Source: an uncultured Oleiphilus sp. (GTDB lineage: Bacteria; Pseudomonadota; Gammaproteobacteria; Pseudomonadales; Oleiphilaceae). From it: DNA of 59,067 bases. Location of the stretch: contig CAJWBE010000027.1 of assembly GCA_913020045.1 (NCBI GenBank), positions 1 to 59,067 of the forward strand, written 5' to 3'. Made by a program: the position numbers and the translations under genes. The notes under the pieces are model-generated. The model did no database searches. It was not told where the DNA came from and worked only from the letters and a program-made list of their open reading frames with translations. Of this stretch, positions 25,684 through 35,452 are shown in pieces. How positions within the stretch are numbered: the stretch's first letter is position 1; each line of letters begins with the position of its first letter.

Positions 25684-26568
25684 ATGTATCAACTTTCTGA
25701 TTTGTTGTATTTGATGGAGCGCCTAAGAACGCCCGTGACGGGTTGCCCGTGGGACCTCAAACAAACTTACGAAACGATCGTTTCTCATACGCTAGAAGAG
25801 GCGCATGAGGTGGTGGACGCGATTGAGCGCGGCGATAAAGGTGATTTGAAGGATGAGCTCGGCGACCTGTTGTTTCAGGTGGTGTTTTACGCGCAACTTG
25901 GGCGAGAAGAGGGGGCTTTTGAATTCTCTGATGTGCTCAACAATATTGTAGAAAAACTGCTGCGCCGACATCCGCATGTATTTCCTAAGGGACAATTGCG
26001 GGAGTCATTTCCTGAGGGTACCGAGTTTAGTGACGAAGACGTCAAACGTCAGTGGGAAGAGATTAAGGCAGAAGAGCGCCGGCTCAAGCCTCAGAAAGAG
26101 TCTAGCACGGCAGGCTTTTCGGTTGATCGGGATAGCGTATTGAAGGACATTCCCAAGAACTTTCCTGCATTAACTCGCGCAGAAAAACTACAAAAAAGAG
26201 CGGCACAACACGGCTTCGATTGGCCCGATTTACCGCCAGTATTTGGAAAGCTTGAAGAAGAAATTGCCGAGTTAAAAGTTGAGATTAATCAGTTCGCGGG
26301 ACAAGATTTGCGCTCAGAAGAGGCTCATAGAAGACTCACCGATGAAATGGGCGATGTGTTGTTCTGCTGCGTAAACCTAGCACGGTTTTTGAAAGTCAAT
26401 CCTGACGAGGCATTGCGAAGTACCAACAATAAATTTGTTTCTCGCTTTCAATACTTAGAAGAGAAGCTACATAAGCAGGGTAAAAAATTGACTGAGACTG
26501 AGCTTGCCGAACTGGACGCCCTGTGGGATGAGGCTAAACTAAAACTTCGGTCCGAAAATAACGGATAG
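25684..26568 (+). CDS. mazG: Nucleoside triphosphate pyrophosphohydrolase MazG
   Basis: MazG hydrolyses (d)NTPs to the monophosphate and PPi, cleaning aberrant nucleotides and tempering ppGpp effects. The protein is 294 residues, full two-domain length. The N-terminal repeat has the metal-binding EEAHEVVDAIERGD and KDELGDLLFQVVFYA helices; the C-terminal repeat has EEEIAELK and DEMGDVLFCCVNLARFL. It lies 49 bp after relA, the arrangement seen in E. coli and pseudomonads, and 25 bp before a stand-alone HPt gene. Confidence 0.96.
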   Translation: MYQLSDLLYLMERLRTPVTGCPWDLKQTYETIVSHTLEEAHEVVDAIERGDKGDLKDELGDLLFQVVFYAQLGREEGAFEFSDVLNNIVEKLLRRHPHVFPKGQLRESFPEGTEFSDEDVKRQWEEIKAEERRLKPQKESSTAGFSVDRDSVLKDIPKNFPALTRAEKLQKRAAQHGFDWPDLPPVFGKLEEEIAELKVEINQFAGQDLRSEEAHRRLTDEMGDVLFCCVNLARFLKVNPDEALRSTNNKFVSRFQYLEEKLHKQGKKLTETELAELDALWDEAKLKLRSENNG

Positions 26569-26593
26569 TCGTTTACGGTTTAGAGGAGGTTTG

Positions 26594-26920
26594 ATGATAG
26601 ATCTAGAGCAGTTTAATGTGCGTTTGGGCAACAACACAGCCATTATTCAACAGGTCATGAAAATGTTTGTCGACCAGTATGCGGATCAGCCTGATTTACT
26701 GCGCGGCCCTTTTCAGTCTGGTGATACCGATGCATTATTCCATACTGCTCACTCAATCAAAGGTGCGTTAGCGAATATGTGTGCTGACGAAGATGCCGCC
26801 GCTGCTGCGGCTGTAGAGAGTGTTGCGCGTGGTGGTGATTTGCCTGACGAAGCGTTGATGGCAGACCTTGAGTCTCGCCTCAATGATATCTTTGTCCAGA
26901 TTCGTAGCGAGCTCTCTTAG
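26594..26920 (+). CDS. Stand-alone HPt phosphotransfer protein
   Basis: The 108-residue protein is a single histidine phosphotransfer domain. The phosphoacceptor is in FHTAHSIKGALANM (His about 53) within a four-helix-bundle pattern; an alanine-rich helix (DEDAAAAAAVESVARGG) follows. It has no kinase or receiver domain, so it must relay phosphate between a hybrid kinase and a response regulator. The start is an ATG at 26594 with AGGAGG upstream; a TTG one codon earlier is unlikely. It closes the cysM-rlmD-relA-mazG run opposite gacS. GacS has its own HPt, so the partner is uncertain. Confidence 0.85.
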   Translation: MIDLEQFNVRLGNNTAIIQQVMKMFVDQYADQPDLLRGPFQSGDTDALFHTAHSIKGALANMCADEDAAAAAAVESVARGGDLPDEALMADLESRLNDIFVQIRSELS

Positions 26921-26979
26921 CTCGTATTACCAAGTTCATGTCCATCAAAGTGGTGCTTTCGATTGGTCAGGTCAGATAC

Positions 26980-27024
26980 GGCCGCACTAACTGGGGAACT
27001 TCCCAATTTAATTGCGGCCTTTTT
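26980..27024 (+). terminator. Rho-independent terminator after the HPt gene
   Basis: GGCCGCA (26980-26986) pairs with TGCGGCC (27013-27019), with an inner stem around GGGGAACTTCCC, followed by five T. It ends the relA-mazG-HPt transcript. Confidence 0.75.
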
Positions 27025-27078
27025 ATGCAGGTCTTCTTTTAAATAACACTTTCGTCTCAGGCTTCCGAGAATTCGAGC

Positions 27079-29595
27079 CTAAATATTAAACTCTATGCGC
27101 GGCTGCGCCTCTTCGCTGCCATCTATCGTCGCTTGGCATATCAATAGTCTGGCCGAGGCAATGCCATACTGTTTGATCATTGCATCTTTAAAGTGATCGC
27201 CACGAGCCTTAGCAATTTTTTTCAGCTGAGAGACCGTGTCTTTATCCTTCAAATCAATATCTCCAGATTCTAGGTCTGCCGCGCTTGCAAAGGGACAGGC
27301 TTTGACTTGAAGGTCCGGTTTTTGATTCAGCAGCGCAACAAAACCGTTGATGAACTCTGATTGTTCGGAGCTAAGTTCGACTTGTGCTGGTTCGTAGATA
27401 AGGTCTTCAATACGTACTTTGAGTGCATACTCTCCCGCCATTTTGGTGAGTGAAACGATATTTGCATAGGGGACAAAGGTATTAATTGCGTAGCTTTCAG
27501 CCGCCGCTAGTGCGGCCTTCTGGGAGACGAGATAAATAAATCCGTTTAAACCGACATCGGGATCATTCACGTTGCCGGATAGTGGAATGTCCATTTCAAT
27601 ATTGCCGTCGCTGTCTTTCAAAGCACCGAGCGCAAGACCAAGCGGAATAAACGCATGTTCGCCAATATCTCCGGTTTTAACGTCAGACGCTGTTTCGACT
27701 TCCAGGCCGCGCAGCATAAGGGTAGAGATTCCGTCTAGTTCATCCTCGACAATGGTTAGCGATAGCGCGTTGTCGAGCTGCCCAGATAACATATCCATAC
27801 CCGTCTGCCCTCTTACATAAGGCGAAATTCTTGGTAGTGAGAACTCCTTTACAGCTGCTTCGAGGTCAAGGTTTAGCTTCTCAGAGAAAACAGCGGCAGA
27901 ACCTTTAAGTGAGCCATTGGCATATTGTCCGGCTTTAAACGAGAGAGAATAAGGGCTCTTTGACTGGCGGTCGGCAGAATCAAACGCGCCCAAGGAGATA
28001 TTGCTAAGCGTGAAATCCTCAGAGAAGGCTGGGTTGACGCTTTCATCATTGATGGCAAAAGTACTGTCGCCATCAATGATGAATTGACCCAGCGAGAAAC
28101 GAAAACCCTCTTCGGTTTGGTTGCTTGCATCGGCTTGTTGCGAGTTGTCTTGAGGTTCGGGTGGGACATCTGTCGTCCCGTTGGCTTCGGACTTAAGCGT
28201 TTGAGCAGACTCTGATGGAGCGCTATTCGTATCGCTTTTGGGCTTTGTTGGCATGACAAGATTGGCAATGTTTTTCTCCGAATCAATATGCAACGCCGCG
28301 ATAAATGAAGCGAGTACAGCGCTTTCAATCGTTAACTGATTTGGATTGAAAGCGATATTGTTTAATTCAAAGCTGTCTGTTTTAAACAAGGGTTGATCCG
28401 CGGGGCTTTCTGAACCAATGTCTGATGCCAATATGTCTTTGAGGACGATTTGCGGGACAATAAGCTGAACTTGTTTTTGCTCGTCTAAGCTGAGTGTGAT
28501 TTCGTTAAGGCTTAATGAAGAGAGTGTGAAAATTCTGGGTGCCTTTGCATCGCTGCTTTTTTCGGGTGTATCTGTATTTTTGTTTTCTGATGATGACTCA
28601 GCGGCAGGGCTAACCGCCAAGCCCTGAAGGTCAATATTTAGTGTGCCATCAAGTGAGCTGAGTGTGTTTTTCTCGATAGCCAGTTCTGCATCCTTAGCGC
28701 TAAGTTCGATTACGGAATTTGACGCTTCAACGCCTGCCGTTGTCGCGGCGAGTTGCTCGATTTTTAATGACAGGTTCTGGATGTCTAGCGCGATCGTATC
28801 TGGCGAGAGAGTGATCGTTTGTTCTATCTTCGCGCTAATATTTGCGGAAGCGTTCTCAATGATTTCACCGCCTAAGTAGATAAGAGGTTGCGGGTTGAAA
28901 TTCTCTAGTGATAGCGAGATATTTGCCTGACCCACTTCGTTCTGTAGTCCAAATTTTACTTGGCCAGCGAGTATTGCGTCATTCATTTGCGCATTAAGCG
29001 ACAGGGCGCCTCTTTGGTCTGACAGGCTGAGAGCAACATTGTCTAGGCTCAGTTGATTTAAATTGAGTGCGTGGTGCTTTTCTTGATGATCGAGTCGAGT
29101 CAGGAAATTAGTGATCGAAAAGTTGAGTATCTCAACTCTCCATTCGGACGGCGGACCATCTTCCGTTTCGGGAGCTGGTTCTTCGCTGTGCGCTTGCTCA
29201 TATAGCTCAATGGCGAACCCGGCAACGGTCAACGTATCGCTAGCGTGGCTGACTTCCAACTCAGCATTATCAAACGATACGGATTCAAAAACGATGGCAT
29301 TTCTTAATAGCCCAAATGAGTCGAGATTGATGTGGCCTTGCTTAATGCTAGCGTGCGTATTTTCGTTAGCCAGGTCGGTGAGCGCCAAAGAGTCGAAGCT
29401 GAGCGTGAACGTGAATGGGTTAAAGCGCAGATGACTGCTTTCTTCGAGTTGGTAAGAAAACTCTTTCAGGATCGGCTTGGCTTGGCTCTTAATTATCCAA
29501 GGGCTTAATGCCCAGATGAGTAAATAAGCGAGCAACAACAAGCCGCAAAGCGTAATGAATATATTTTTTAGCACACGACCCAGCACAACTTTCAT
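27079..29595 (-). CDS. AsmA-like DUF748 envelope protein
   Basis: The 838-residue protein has one N-terminal membrane anchor (IFITLCGLLLLAYLLIWAL, about 11-29) and a large periplasmic part with repeating amphipathic beta patterns typical of AsmA/DUF748 proteins, related to the bridge-like lipid-transfer group. The middle holds an acidic/Ser-rich low-complexity linker (about 440-490). The C-terminal 150 residues include GLALGALKDSDGNIEMDIPLSG, the DUF748 signature. A role in outer-membrane or lipid homeostasis is inferred from the superfamily. It is monocistronic and divergent from the oxidoreductase gene. Confidence 0.82.
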   Translation of the reverse strand: MKVVLGRVLKNIFITLCGLLLLAYLLIWALSPWIIKSQAKPILKEFSYQLEESSHLRFNPFTFTLSFDSLALTDLANENTHASIKQGHINLDSFGLLRNAIVFESVSFDNAELEVSHASDTLTVAGFAIELYEQAHSEEPAPETEDGPPSEWRVEILNFSITNFLTRLDHQEKHHALNLNQLSLDNVALSLSDQRGALSLNAQMNDAILAGQVKFGLQNEVGQANISLSLENFNPQPLIYLGGEIIENASANISAKIEQTITLSPDTIALDIQNLSLKIEQLAATTAGVEASNSVIELSAKDAELAIEKNTLSSLDGTLNIDLQGLAVSPAAESSSENKNTDTPEKSSDAKAPRIFTLSSLSLNEITLSLDEQKQVQLIVPQIVLKDILASDIGSESPADQPLFKTDSFELNNIAFNPNQLTIESAVLASFIAALHIDSEKNIANLVMPTKPKSDTNSAPSESAQTLKSEANGTTDVPPEPQDNSQQADASNQTEEGFRFSLGQFIIDGDSTFAINDESVNPAFSEDFTLSNISLGAFDSADRQSKSPYSLSFKAGQYANGSLKGSAAVFSEKLNLDLEAAVKEFSLPRISPYVRGQTGMDMLSGQLDNALSLTIVEDELDGISTLMLRGLEVETASDVKTGDIGEHAFIPLGLALGALKDSDGNIEMDIPLSGNVNDPDVGLNGFIYLVSQKAALAAAESYAINTFVPYANIVSLTKMAGEYALKVRIEDLIYEPAQVELSSEQSEFINGFVALLNQKPDLQVKACPFASAADLESGDIDLKDKDTVSQLKKIAKARGDHFKDAMIKQYGIASARLLICQATIDGSEEAQPRIEFNI

Positions 29596-29891
29596 CCCTA
29601 TGATGTGGTTAATTGAATAATCTTGTTTGAAATAGCTAGAAGGTTTTGTGAATCTTCCGAGAATTTTGACGTGTTAGTGTAGCCTTAAGTTGGCCGCATT
29701 TGAATGCTTTGTCTACAGACTATCTTGATAAAAGCTAGGCGCTCAGGCGGAGGGCTTTGTTTGCAAGGCAGGGCCGGAATCGTTTGCTAGTTATCGGCTG
29801 ATTAATTCTTGGTATAGGGCTCAATAACTCTCGATGTTTTTAAAGAAAAGCGATACTGTTTCCTCAACTAAACCATTGGTAGAAAACTGAT

Positions 29892-30908
29892 ATGAAAGCG
29901 ATTGCACTGACACGATACCTGCCTATCGACAACCCTGAAAGCCTACAAGATATTGAACTCGATATTCCAATGGCGAAGGGGTACGACCTGCTAGTCAGTG
30001 TTGAGGCAGTAAGCGTTAACCCTGTGGATACGAAAGTTCGAGCGCCCAAAGCCTTGGTAGAAGATGAGCCGAAGGTACTAGGCTGGGATGCCTGTGGAAT
30101 TGTAATAGCGACAGGTGAAAGTGTCTCTTTGTTCAAAGAGGGTGATCGTGTTTTCTATGCCGGGGATATTTCACGGGCAGGGTGCAATGCAGAATTTCAC
30201 TTGGTGGACGAGCGCATCGTAGGCGCGGCGCCAGAAAGCCAAACCCCAGACCAAGTTGCCGCGTTGCCATTAACAACGATTACGGCATGGGAGTCGCTGT
30301 TTGATCGCTTGGCTATTAGTCTCGATGCTGACAATAGCCAGCGTTCAATACTGATTATTGGCGGAGCGGGTGGCGTGGGCTCAATGGCCATTCAGTTGGC
30401 GAGTCGCTTGGCTGGACTCAACGTAATCGCCACTGCATCGCGTCCTGATAGTATTGCGTGGTGTGAAAAAATGGGCGCGAATGAGGTGATCAATCATCAT
30501 AACGATATTGCGACTCAACTAAGTGAGCTCGGCCGTAACGAGGTTGATTACATCTTGTGTTGCAATGACACGGATACTCACTTTGATGCCATGGTGGAAG
30601 TGATCAAACCACAAGGTTCAATTTGTTGCATGGTAGACAGCAGAGAGAGTCTTGATATGAATGCTCTCAAAGCTAAATCAGTTAGTTTTTCGTGGGAATT
30701 TATGTTCACGCGGCCTAAGTATGGAACTGAAGATATGATTGAACAGCACCACTTGTTGAGCGAAGTAAGTCGTTTAATCGACGAAGGGACATTGCAAGGG
30801 ACCCTAGGCAAGACTCTTTCGCCGATAAGCGCGGAAACACTTCGCGCGGCGCATGCCGAAGTGGAGCAAGGAGGCATGATAGGAAAGTTGGTGGTCTCTG
30901 GCTGGTAG
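29892..30908 (+). CDS. MDR-family NAD(P)-dependent oxidoreductase (quinone-reductase-like)
   Basis: The 338-residue protein is a medium-chain dehydrogenase/reductase with a GroES-like N-terminal domain (GWDACGIVIATGESV, about 70-84) and a Rossmann domain with IIGGAGGVGSMAIQLASRLAG (about 155-175). The catalytic and structural zinc cysteine pattern of classical alcohol dehydrogenases is missing, so it belongs with zinc-free quinone/enone reductases (COG0604), even though automated annotation often labels these zinc-type alcohol dehydrogenases. Substrate unknown. Its 296-bp upstream region shows no convincing promoter or operator. Confidence 0.85.
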   Translation: MKAIALTRYLPIDNPESLQDIELDIPMAKGYDLLVSVEAVSVNPVDTKVRAPKALVEDEPKVLGWDACGIVIATGESVSLFKEGDRVFYAGDISRAGCNAEFHLVDERIVGAAPESQTPDQVAALPLTTITAWESLFDRLAISLDADNSQRSILIIGGAGGVGSMAIQLASRLAGLNVIATASRPDSIAWCEKMGANEVINHHNDIATQLSELGRNEVDYILCCNDTDTHFDAMVEVIKPQGSICCMVDSRESLDMNALKAKSVSFSWEFMFTRPKYGTEDMIEQHHLLSEVSRLIDEGTLQGTLGKTLSPISAETLRAAHAEVEQGGMIGKLVVSGW

Positions 30909-30967
30909 CTCGTCCGGTCACTTGCGCTCGTCGTTGGTAACCAGGCTGGCAAGTCTTCTTTTACACT

Positions 30968-31684
30968 CTAATCTTGAATGTACTCGCAAATGCCGTTTCT
31001 AACAAAGAGCCGATGTTGATGGCTTCGGTCGGCTAGATCGAGCGTATGGTAGGCCGCATCTTCTCGGTAGAGCGTGCAGAAACCGTCATCTGTTTTAACC
31101 AAAATAGGTTCGAAGAATGGAGTCACTGTGGCGTTGTTTGTGATAACTGATTTGCTGGAAGAGTATCGGCTGAGGTGTTGCAGGCTCACGTATGTCGGTG
31201 GAGGCAATGCAAGCTCGCCCTGATGATGCATGGCTAAGGCGTCAGCCGTCGTTAGCCACTGAAAATCGGTGATTTCACTGCCGTCGACAATGACTTCCTG
31301 TGACGGCATTTCTGCATAGTAGAAATAGGTGTCGAAGCGTTTTGGGAGTCTCGCTGGCGTTAACCAACGCGCACTTGCGTACAAGCCTTCTTCTGCCAAC
31401 GAAATATTCGCTTCTTCCATTGTTTCTCGGCACGCCGCTGTCTTTAATGCTCTTTTAGCGATACCTGCTTCAAGCGAAGAAAAGTGCTCGTGAGGTAGGA
31501 ATGACGGACCTCTATGCTCTGAGAGGATATCGCTAGGTTCGAGTTTTCCACCTGGAAAAACCCACGCACCGCCATGATTTTTGATAGCTGGGTTCCGCTG
31601 TAGCAGCAATATCTCTAGTTCTGCCGCAGGCGATGGTCTGTCTCGAAGTAGAATAACGGTTGCTGACGGTATTGCGCCGTTCAT
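30968..31684 (-). CDS. Nudix hydrolase, NUDT19-like
   Basis: The 238-residue Nudix protein has its box split by an insertion of about 40 residues: GGAWVFPGGKLEPSD and then ACRETMEEANISL, which keeps the REXXEE metal ligands. This layout is typical of NUDT7/NUDT19-like enzymes, some of which cleave CoA or acyl-CoA. The substrate here is inference. It is the last gene of a three-gene minus-strand operon; its ATG is 4 bp past the stop of the HugZ-like gene. Confidence 0.85.
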   Translation of the reverse strand: MNGAIPSATVILLRDRPSPAAELEILLLQRNPAIKNHGGAWVFPGGKLEPSDILSEHRGPSFLPHEHFSSLEAGIAKRALKTAACRETMEEANISLAEEGLYASARWLTPARLPKRFDTYFYYAEMPSQEVIVDGSEITDFQWLTTADALAMHHQGELALPPPTYVSLQHLSRYSSSKSVITNNATVTPFFEPILVKTDDGFCTLYREDAAYHTLDLADRSHQHRLFVRNGICEYIQD

Positions 31685-31688
31685 TTGG

Positions 31689-32180
31689 CTAGCGCCCCGT
31701 TTCTTGCTGAGCGTTTGAGATGTCTAAACCGTCAAAGCGATAGGCTTGCCCGAAGCCTTGAATATACGTGCCATGATTGGGCGATAGTTCAACGAGAGAA
31801 AAGTCTGGCAGCGTTCGTAACAGTGCCACGGTATTGCCTTGCCTTGATGCGAACAGATCCAGCATGCTGTCCCAGTCTTTATAAGAGCGCTCAATAAAAC
31901 GTGCATGACATTCTAGAGACAGGCGCTTGCGCGCAAACATGTTTTTGCAGCTTTGTTCATCTTCGATAAATAACAGTGCAGCAATAGGCTGCTTTGTTAA
32001 GTGTTTGGTATGTGGGGCCAATGCGCTGATGAAAAGGTAGATTTTTTGGGCTTGTATTATAAATGGCGTGTAGCTGATGGCGGGCGTATTGCCCTCTCCA
32101 ATCGTTGCTAATTGAACACTTTTCATTTGCTCAAGAAGGCAGAAGGCCTGCGCCTCAATAGCCTTCTCGGTGACAGTCAT
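31689..32180 (-). CDS. HugZ-like pyridoxamine-phosphate-oxidase-fold protein
   Basis: The 163-residue protein has the FMN-binding split-barrel fold (VQLATIGEGNTPAISYTPFI near 23-42, IAALLFIEDEQSC near 87-99). The segment from ARKRLSLECHARFIER fits the HugZ/HutZ group, some members of which bind or break down haem. It lacks the longer C-terminal domain found in many HugZ proteins. No haem-uptake gene is nearby, so haem degradation is not assured. Its ATG overlaps the SDR stop by 4 bp, a sign of coupled translation. Confidence 0.78.
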   Translation of the reverse strand: MTVTEKAIEAQAFCLLEQMKSVQLATIGEGNTPAISYTPFIIQAQKIYLFISALAPHTKHLTKQPIAALLFIEDEQSCKNMFARKRLSLECHARFIERSYKDWDSMLDLFASRQGNTVALLRTLPDFSLVELSPNHGTYIQGFGQAYRFDGLDISNAQQETGR

Positions 32181-32839
32181 GCGTCGCGGCTCTTTTTTCG
32201 TGCGCCTTGCATCGCTTTTGACGCGATTACCGTGAATGCTGCCGATGACTCGTTGGCGGCGTGAATGAGCGCAGCCGCAACGTCACTCGCATGTATCGTG
32301 CGGTAATTTCCGGGCAGTCGATCAGTGAAAACTTCACCGACTTTTTCAAGCATTCTGAATTCGCCGCGATCGCCTTTTAACATCCCGGGGCGCGCGATGG
32401 CCAAATGTGAATAGTTCAAACTTTCGAGTCCCGATTCCATTTCGCCTTTCATTCTAAGGTAACTCGACAGTGATTTTGGGTTGGCTCCGTGGGCTGATAC
32501 CACACCATAAAAGCGGGCGTTCTGCTTGAGGCCTAATCGGGCAAAGTCGTTTGGATAGTCCACATCGATGCGACGATAGACGATGGGGTCCGGCGTGCGT
32601 TTTCGGGTGGTGCCGAGTGCGCAAAAAAGGTCATGTGCTTCAGACTCTGGTTGCAAGGCATTGAGGTTTGCATAGTCGACAGGCCATTGCTCGGTTTTAC
32701 TATGCTTGCTCCACGGCGCGTCTGACGGGCTGCGAACGAATGCGATGACACGATCGTAAGCCTCGTGTTCGCAAAGTTGAGACATAAGGTGTCCGCCTAC
32801 TAAGCCGCTGGCGCCTGCAACCCAAGCCGTTTTTTTCAT
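32177..32839 (-). CDS. Atypical SDR / NAD(P)-binding Rossmann protein (TIP30-like)
   Basis: The 220-residue protein starts with a nucleotide-binding motif AWVAGASGLVGGHLMSQL and contains DLFCALGTTRKRT and the later SYLRMKGEMESGLESLNYSHLAIARPGML, the pattern of atypical short-chain dehydrogenases of the HTATIP2/TIP30 and NmrA-like type. The catalytic Tyr-X3-Lys is replaced by YLRMK, which keeps Tyr and Lys. Substrate unknown; it could also be a redox sensor without catalysis. It is the first gene of the SDR-HugZ-Nudix operon and is divergent from fusA. Confidence 0.8.
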   Translation of the reverse strand: MKKTAWVAGASGLVGGHLMSQLCEHEAYDRVIAFVRSPSDAPWSKHSKTEQWPVDYANLNALQPESEAHDLFCALGTTRKRTPDPIVYRRIDVDYPNDFARLGLKQNARFYGVVSAHGANPKSLSSYLRMKGEMESGLESLNYSHLAIARPGMLKGDRGEFRMLEKVGEVFTDRLPGNYRTIHASDVAAALIHAANESSAAFTVIASKAMQGARKKSRDA

Positions 32840-33056
32840 AAGAATCCAGTTAAGTCATGATGAGGTGATCGATTATTCGCGATGACTGACTTGCTTTCAA
32901 GCGCTGATGAAAGTACTTTCGGTCGGCGTCATCGCCAGAGAGCAAACGTTGCAAATATCTGCGCTATTCGTATTTTCTGAACGAATATAAACGCTATACC
33001 GTGACCAGTAGATAAAAGTTACACAAAATAGTTACTTTAATTGGCAACTAATGCTG

Positions 33057-33062
33057 TATACT
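33057..33062 (+). promoter_or_regulatory. Candidate -10 element of the elongation factor G gene
   Basis: TATACT is 38 bp before the fusA ATG. No good -35 sits at 16-18 bp; a TTGGCA lies only 10 bp upstream and cannot pair with it. Confidence 0.35.
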
Positions 33063-33099
33063 GCGCGCGAATTTTTCCCCTGATTTATCGAGTAAAACA

Positions 33100-35184
33100 A
33101 TGACTGATTTAAGTAAATACAGAAACATTGGTATTTTCGCGCACGTAGATGCGGGGAAAACAACCACGACAGAACGAATCCTAAAACTCACTGGTAAAAT
33201 CCATAAAACCGGTGAAGTTCATGATGGTGAATCGACGACTGACTTCATGGAACAAGAAGCCGAGCGCGGTATTACTATCCAGTCTGCGGCGATTACTACC
33301 TTTTGGGATGATCACCGCATGAACATCATCGATACTCCTGGACACGTTGACTTCACCGTTGAAGTTTACCGTTCATTGAAAGTATTGGATGGCGGTATCG
33401 GCGTATTCTGTGGTTCTGGTGGTGTAGAGCCACAATCAGAAACTAACTGGCGTTATGCAGATGAATCAGGCGTTGCCCGTATCATCTTCGTAAACAAGCT
33501 AGACCGCATGGGCGCAGACTTCCTTAAAGTTGTCGACCAAGTAGAAAACGTTTTGGGTGCTAAGCCTCTTGTCATGACATTGCCTATTGGTCGTGAAGAC
33601 GACTTCACGGGTGTTGTTGATATTCTGACTAAGAAAGCTTACATCTGGGATGATTCTGGTCTTCCAGAAAACTACGTAGTTGAAGATGTTCCTGCTGACA
33701 TGGTTGACGATGTTGACATGTACTACGAGCAGTTGATCGAAACTGCGGTAGAAGTTGATGACGACATCATGATGGCTTACATGGAAGGCGAAGCGCCTTC
33801 TATCGAAGACATCAAAAAATGTATCCGTAAAGGCACTAACGAACTAACGTTCTTCCCAACTTACTGTGGTTCTGCGTTTAAGAACAAAGGTATTCAGTTA
33901 ATTCTGGATGCGGTTGTTGATTACCTACCGTCACCAACAGAAGTTATTCCTCAGCCGTTGACTGATGAAATGGGCGAGCCTACGGGCGAAGTGGCTACTG
34001 TTTCTGTTGACGAACCATTCCGTGCGTTGGCGTTCAAAATAATGGATGACCGTTTTGGCGCATTAACCTTCGTTCGAGTTTATTCCGGTAAGTTGAAGAA
34101 GGGCGACACGATTCTGAACTCGTTTACAGGTAAAACTGAGCGTGTTGGCCGAATGTGCGAAATGGAAGCGGAAGATCGTAACGAACTAGATTCAGCGCAA
34201 GCGGGTGACATCATCGCGATTGTGGGTATGAAGAACGTTCAAACCGGTCACACGCTTTGTGATCCTAAGAACGAATGTACGCTTGAAGCGATGGTCTTCC
34301 CAGAGCCAGTTATCTCTATCTCGGTTAAGCCGAAAGATAAGGGTTCAACTGAGAAAATGGGTATTGCGATTGGTAAGATGGTTGCAGAAGATCCTACCTT
34401 CCAAGTGCACACCGATGAAGATTCGGGTGAAACGATTCTACGTGGAATGGGTGAGCTTCACCTAGACATCAAAGTAGATATCTTGAACCGTACTTACGGT
34501 GTTGATCTGCAAGTTGGCGAGCCTCAGGTTGCTTACCGCGAAACGATCACAGCGGAAATCGAAGATTCATATACTCACAAGAAGCAATCTGGTGGTTCTG
34601 GTCAGTTCGGTAAGATCGATTACCGTATCAAGCCAGGCGAGCAAAACTCAGGCTTCACGTTCACTTCGACGGTTGTCGGCGGTAACGTACCGAAAGAATT
34701 CTTCCCAGCAATCGAAAAAGGTTTTGCTGGCATGATGGAAACGGGTGTTCTTGCAGGCTTCCCAGTACTTGATGTTGAAATCGAGTTGTACGACGGTGGT
34801 TTCCACGCGGTTGACTCCTCGGCAGTAGCGTTTGAACTTGCAGCACGTGGCGCATTCCGTCAGTCAATTGCAAAAGCTCAGCCTAAGTTGCTAGAGCCTA
34901 TTATGAAAGTTGACGTGTTCACGCCAGACGATCACGTTGGTGATGTTATCGGTGACCTTAACCGTCGTCGTGGCATGATCGAAGGTCAAGATGCAGGCGC
35001 TTCTGGCGTACGTATCAAGGCGAACGTTCCGCTTTCTGAAATGTTCGGCTACATTGGCTCACTGCGTACTATGACTTCGGGTCGTGGCCAGTTCTCAATG
35101 GAATTTGATCACTATGCACAATGCCCTAACTCAGTAGCAGAAAAAGTTATTGAAGAAGAGCGCATTAAAAAAGCAGCTAAGTAA
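33100..35184 (+). CDS. fusA: Elongation factor G (stand-alone, EF-G2-like copy)
   Basis: EF-G drives GTP-dependent translocation and, with RRF, ribosome recycling. The 694-residue protein has the G-domain motifs [15 protein letters not shown] (P-loop, about 15-29), [12 protein letters not shown], and [10 protein letters not shown], then domains II-V ending [27 protein letters not shown]. It lies alone, not with rpsL-rpsG-tuf, and resembles the second EF-G of Vibrio and Shewanella rather than the str-operon copy. Its codons look strongly biased to those of highly expressed genes. Whether it is the only EF-G of this genome cannot be seen here. Tandem hairpins with T-runs end the gene. Confidence 0.93.
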   Translation: MTDLSKYRNIGIFAHVDAGKTTTTERILKLTGKIHKTGEVHDGESTTDFMEQEAERGITIQSAAITTFWDDHRMNIIDTPGHVDFTVEVYRSLKVLDGGIGVFCGSGGVEPQSETNWRYADESGVARIIFVNKLDRMGADFLKVVDQVENVLGAKPLVMTLPIGREDDFTGVVDILTKKAYIWDDSGLPENYVVEDVPADMVDDVDMYYEQLIETAVEVDDDIMMAYMEGEAPSIEDIKKCIRKGTNELTFFPTYCGSAFKNKGIQLILDAVVDYLPSPTEVIPQPLTDEMGEPTGEVATVSVDEPFRALAFKIMDDRFGALTFVRVYSGKLKKGDTILNSFTGKTERVGRMCEMEAEDRNELDSAQAGDIIAIVGMKNVQTGHTLCDPKNECTLEAMVFPEPVISISVKPKDKGSTEKMGIAIGKMVAEDPTFQVHTDEDSGETILRGMGELHLDIKVDILNRTYGVDLQVGEPQVAYRETITAEIEDSYTHKKQSGGSGQFGKIDYRIKPGEQNSGFTFTSTVVGGNVPKEFFPAIEKGFAGMMETGVLAGFPVLDVEIELYDGGFHAVDSSAVAFELAARGAFRQSIAKAQPKLLEPIMKVDVFTPDDHVGDVIGDLNRRRGMIEGQDAGASGVRIKANVPLSEMFGYIGSLRTMTSGRGQFSMEFDHYAQCPNSVAEKVIEEERIKKAAK

Positions 35185-35255
35185 TTAGTTAGCTTTTTCA
35201 TAATAGAAAGCCCGGATGGTGTCTTGTTATAAGATCGCCATCTGGGTTTTTTTTT
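35175..35255 (+). terminator. Tandem terminators after elongation factor G
   Basis: First, AGCTAA (35175-35180) pairs with TTAGCT (35189-35194) followed by T-rich sequence, overlapping the stop codon. Second and stronger, AGCCCGGATGG (35209-35219) pairs with CCATCTGGGTT (35238-35248) with two G-U wobbles, followed by a nine-T tract. Confidence 0.75.
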
Positions 35256-35452
35256 GCTTGTTTGTCACATTGGGACGGTGTTTCTGCATGTCTCATCAGG
35301 ATACTGAATACTTTAACCAATGCTAACTCAATAAAAGGGGCGCTAGCTTCAGAATTTATGTTTAGGCGGAGAGAAATAATTGTTTCAAGTGACTCCAGAG
35401 CTGTTTGTGATCGAGCGAATAGAACCGATTTTTTGTGAGAAAGGTTTTGCTG

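Noticed and set aside
33041-33062. TTGGCA and TATACT as a promoter for fusA
   Set aside because: The spacer is only 10 bp. Only the -10 is kept, at low confidence.
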